Notes under the pieces: generated by a model
Seen by the model: the letters and a program-made list of their open reading frames with translations, nothing else
Database searches by the model: none
What the model was told of the DNA's origin: nothing
Shown here: positions 61,820-64,000 of the stretch, one piece after another
Numbering within the stretch: the stretch's first letter is position 1
Layout: each line of letters begins with the position of its first letter
Assembly (NCBI RefSeq): GCF_029227915.1
Contig: NC_079875.1
Location: 2,914,001-2,978,000, forward strand
Direction of reading: 5' to 3'
From: Hydractinia symbiolongicarpus
Taxonomy: Eukaryota > Cnidaria > Hydrozoa > Anthoathecata > Hydractiniidae
Length of the DNA: 64,000 bases
Translations under genes and position numbers: made by a program

Positions 61820-64000
61820 CTAGGATTGGTCCCACAGTACAAATTGACTTAATTATCTAAGTTTTTAAACAAAGCGCTGCCACAGCGCGCTGTGTAACTG
61901 CTGAGGTCAAGCAATCATGTCAAATTAAGAAGAATGTTATTTCTTGCAGTCCAATTGGCTCATTTATCACATTGATAAGGTCAAAGTCCAAAATCCTTTC
62001 AATTAAGCCCCACAGTCAGTCGTTTCACGGTTGAAAGCGTTGCAACTTAGTAATATCAGAAAAATATCGCTAAGTACATGTTGTTACGAATATGTGACGC
62101 AACCGTTTTAACTCAAACGGACTGATAGGGATAGAAATTTATTGAAATGTTATTTTCGAAACTGTCTCTATTTCTACACACGCGCTAACGGCTAGGATTG
62201 GTCCCACAGTACAAATTGACTTAATTATCTAAGTTTTTAAACAAAGCGCTGCCACAGCGCGCTGTGTAACTGCTGAGGTCAAGCAATCATGTCAAATTAA
62301 GAAGAATCTTATTTCTTGCAGTCAAATTGGCTCATTTATCACATTGATAAGGTCAAAGTCCAAAATCCTTTCAATTAAGCCCCACAGTCAACCGTTTCAC
62401 TGTTAAAAGCGATGCGACCTAGCAATATCAGAAACATATCGCTGAATACTTGTTGGTACGAATATGTGACGCAACCGTTTTAACTCAAACGGACTGATAG
62501 CGTTAGAAATTTAATGAAATGTAATTTTTGAAACTGTCTTTATTTGTACACACGCGCTAACGGCTAGGATTGGTCCCACAGTAAAAAATGACTTGTTTAT
62601 CTAAGTTTTTATATAAAGCGCTACCATAGCGCCCAGTGTAATCGCTGAGTTCCAGCAATCAAGTCAAGTTAAGAATAATGTTATTTCTTGGAGTCCAATT
62701 GTGTCATTTATCTCATTCATAAAGACAAAGTCCAAAATCAGTTCAATTAAGTCTCACAGCCAATCGTTTCACTGTTAAAAGCGCTGCAAGCTAGTAATGT
62801 CAGTAAAATATCGCTAAATACATGTTGGTACGAATATGTGACGAAAGCGTTGTACCTGAAACGGACTGATACCGTTAGAAAATCAATGAAATTTAGTTTT
62901 GGAAACTGTCTCTATTTTCACGGGGCGCGCTAAGGGCTCGGATTGGTCCCACAGTAAAAAATGACTTGTTTATCTAAGTTTTTATATAAAGCGCTACCAT
63001 AGCGCCCAGTGTAATCGCTGAGTTCCAGCAATCAAGTCAAGTTAAGAATAATGTTATTTCTTGGAGTCCAATTGTGTCATTTATTACATTTATAAGGTGA
63101 AAGTCCAAGATCAGTTCAATTAAGTCCCACAGGTAATCGTTTCACTGGTAAAAGCGATGCAACCTAGTAATATCAGAAAAATATCGCTAAATACATGTTG
63201 GTACGAATATGTGACGCAACCGTTGAAACTCAAACGGACTGATACCGCTAGAAAGTCATTGATATATAGTTTTTGAAACTGTCTCTATTTCCTCAGCGCG
63301 CGCTAAAGGCTAGGATTGGTCCCACAATAAGGAATGACTTTTTTATCTAACTTTTTAAATAAGGCGCTGCCATAGCGCCCAGGGTAATCGCTAAGTTCCA
63401 GCAATCAAGTCAAGTTAAGAATAATGTTATTTCTTGGAGTCCAATTGTGTCATTTATTACATTTATAAGGTGACAGTCCAAGATCAGTACAATTAAGTCT
63501 CACAGTCAATGCTTTCACTGGTAAAAGCGATGGAACCTAGTAATATCAGAAACATATCGCTAAATACATGTTGGTACCAATATGTGACGCCGCCGTTGAA
63601 ACTCAAACGGACTGATGCTGTTAGAAAGTCATTGAAATGTAGTTTTGAAAACTGTCTCTATTTTCTCAGCGCGAGCTAACGGCTAGGATTGGTCCCACAG
63701 TAACAAATGACTTATTTATCTAAATTTTTAAATGAAGCGCTACCACAACGGCCAGTGTAATCGCTGAGATACAGCAATCATGTCAAATTAAGAAGAATGT
63801 TATTTTTTAGAGTCCAATTGTGTCATTTATCTCATTCATAAAGACAAAGTCCAAAATCAGTTCAATTAAGTCTCACAGCCAATCGTTTCACTGTTAAAAG
63901 CGCTGCAAGCTAGTAATGTCAGTAAAATATCGCTAAATACATGTTGGTACGAATATGTGACGCAAGCGTTGTACCTGAAACGGACTGATACCGTTAGAAA
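61820..64000 (+). repeat. Right-edge segment, further partial copy of the 9-mer
   Basis: Monomer starts 61820, 62192, 62564, 62937, 63310, 63683 (the last cut at 318 bp). The two C types at 61820 and 62192 match 53085/53457 and 56441/56813. The D, E, F order at 62937, 63310, 63683 matches 50473-51591 and 57560-58678. The array clearly continues beyond the window. Confidence 0.9.

Larger units (their letters stand above)
1..64000 (+). repeat. Satellite DNA array, ~373 bp monomer, 176 units, all head-to-tail
   Basis: The motif CTAGGATTGGTCC (variants CAAGGATTGG, CTCGGATTGG, CTAGTATTGG) recurs every 370-375 bp from the first to the last base, always on this strand. Shared landmarks in order: TCCCACAGTA, a T/A tract near monomer position 40, a GCGCT/AGCGC dyad at about 55-70, CAGTGTAATCGCTGAG at about 72-87, TGTCATTTATCTCATTTATAA at about 140-160 (shown here as a region, not exact), TTCAATTAAGT near 180, TTTCACTG near 204, TACATGTTGGTAC near 255, ACGGACTGAT near 300 and AGCGCGCGCTAACGGC at the 3' end. 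No inverted monomer, transposon, low-complexity block or single-copy spacer interrupts the array. The family is not one I recognise. Centromeric or pericentromeric location is inference. Confidence 0.98.

Noticed and set aside
1-64000. CRISPR array
   Set aside because: There are regular repeats, but the unit is 373 bp with no unique spacers, and all parts of the unit repeat.
1-64000. Tandem ribosomal or 5S RNA genes
   Set aside because: The periodicity is in a plausible range for 5S arrays, but I see no conserved 5S internal promoter sequence and no GC-rich transcribed segment in the monomer.
1-64000. CENP-B box
   Set aside because: I looked for the TTCG-N4-A-N2-CGGG core on both strands of the main monomer types and found no convincing match. 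This does not exclude centromeric function.
1-64000. Similarity to known insect satellites of about 360 bp
   Set aside because: Length class and a few short words are reminiscent, but I could not support homology by eye; a database search of a consensus is needed to decide.

Overview
The whole 64 kb window is one uninterrupted, head-to-tail satellite DNA array. I find no gene, RNA gene, transposon, CRISPR array or other single-copy sequence. The basic unit is about 373 bp, AT-rich (roughly 37% GC by eye), and always in the same orientation. Counting from the conserved boundary motif CTAGGATTGGTCC (first base = position 1), I placed 176 monomer starts: 175 complete units and one cut by the right edge. 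Most are 370-375 bp; 18 others differ in length (123, 223, 232, 293, 311, 360, 363, 405 and 435 bp).

This is eukaryotic heterochromatin-type DNA, probably centromeric or pericentromeric. I do not recognise the family. CpG is not depleted (about 15 per monomer, near or above expectation for this GC content), which argues against vertebrate-type or heavily methylated DNA and fits an invertebrate such as an insect. Monomers of about 360-370 bp are common in insect satellites. The taxon remains an inference.

Layout: 1-11,555 is dominated by one subfamily (here A: GAGATACAGCAATCATGTC, TTAAGAAGAATG) with overlapping 4-mer (about 1,490 bp) and 5-mer (1,863 bp) duplications. 11,556-17,705 holds two nearly identical 9-monomer units of 3,075 bp, each containing a repeated 978 bp trimer and two 232 bp truncated monomers. 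17,706-19,198 is transitional. 19,199-25,232 holds two copies of a 9-mer of about 3.2 kb with 223 bp truncated monomers. 25,233-27,655 is three copies of an 807-808 bp dimer whose second member is lengthened to 435 bp. 27,656-34,119 has a 1,118 bp trimer and a 1,988 bp block with a 123 bp mini-monomer. 34,120-41,129 has an 8-mer of 2,920/2,982 bp. 41,130-46,768 has a 10-mer of 3,730 bp and another 123 bp mini-monomer. 46,769-50,564 holds an almost perfect 1,852 bp tandem duplication. 50,473-57,185 holds two 3,356 bp 9-mers, followed to the end by partial copies and mosaics of the same blocks, including a third 123 bp mini-monomer.

The right half is written in a small alphabet of subfamilies. 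E (TAAGGAATGAC, CCATAGCGCCCAGGG), F (ACCACAACGGCCAGTG) and D (GACTTGTTTATCTAAG) recur in the fixed order E-F-D; a fourth, C (TGTGTAACTGCTGAGGTC), occurs in short runs. The array looks like repeated unequal exchange and local amplification at several scales. Many rearrangement breakpoints fall in two short parts of the monomer, one at a conserved GCGCT/AGCGC dyad. The few short open reading frames lie inside monomers and are not genes in my judgement. All comparisons were made by eye, so identities are approximate and small differences may have been missed.
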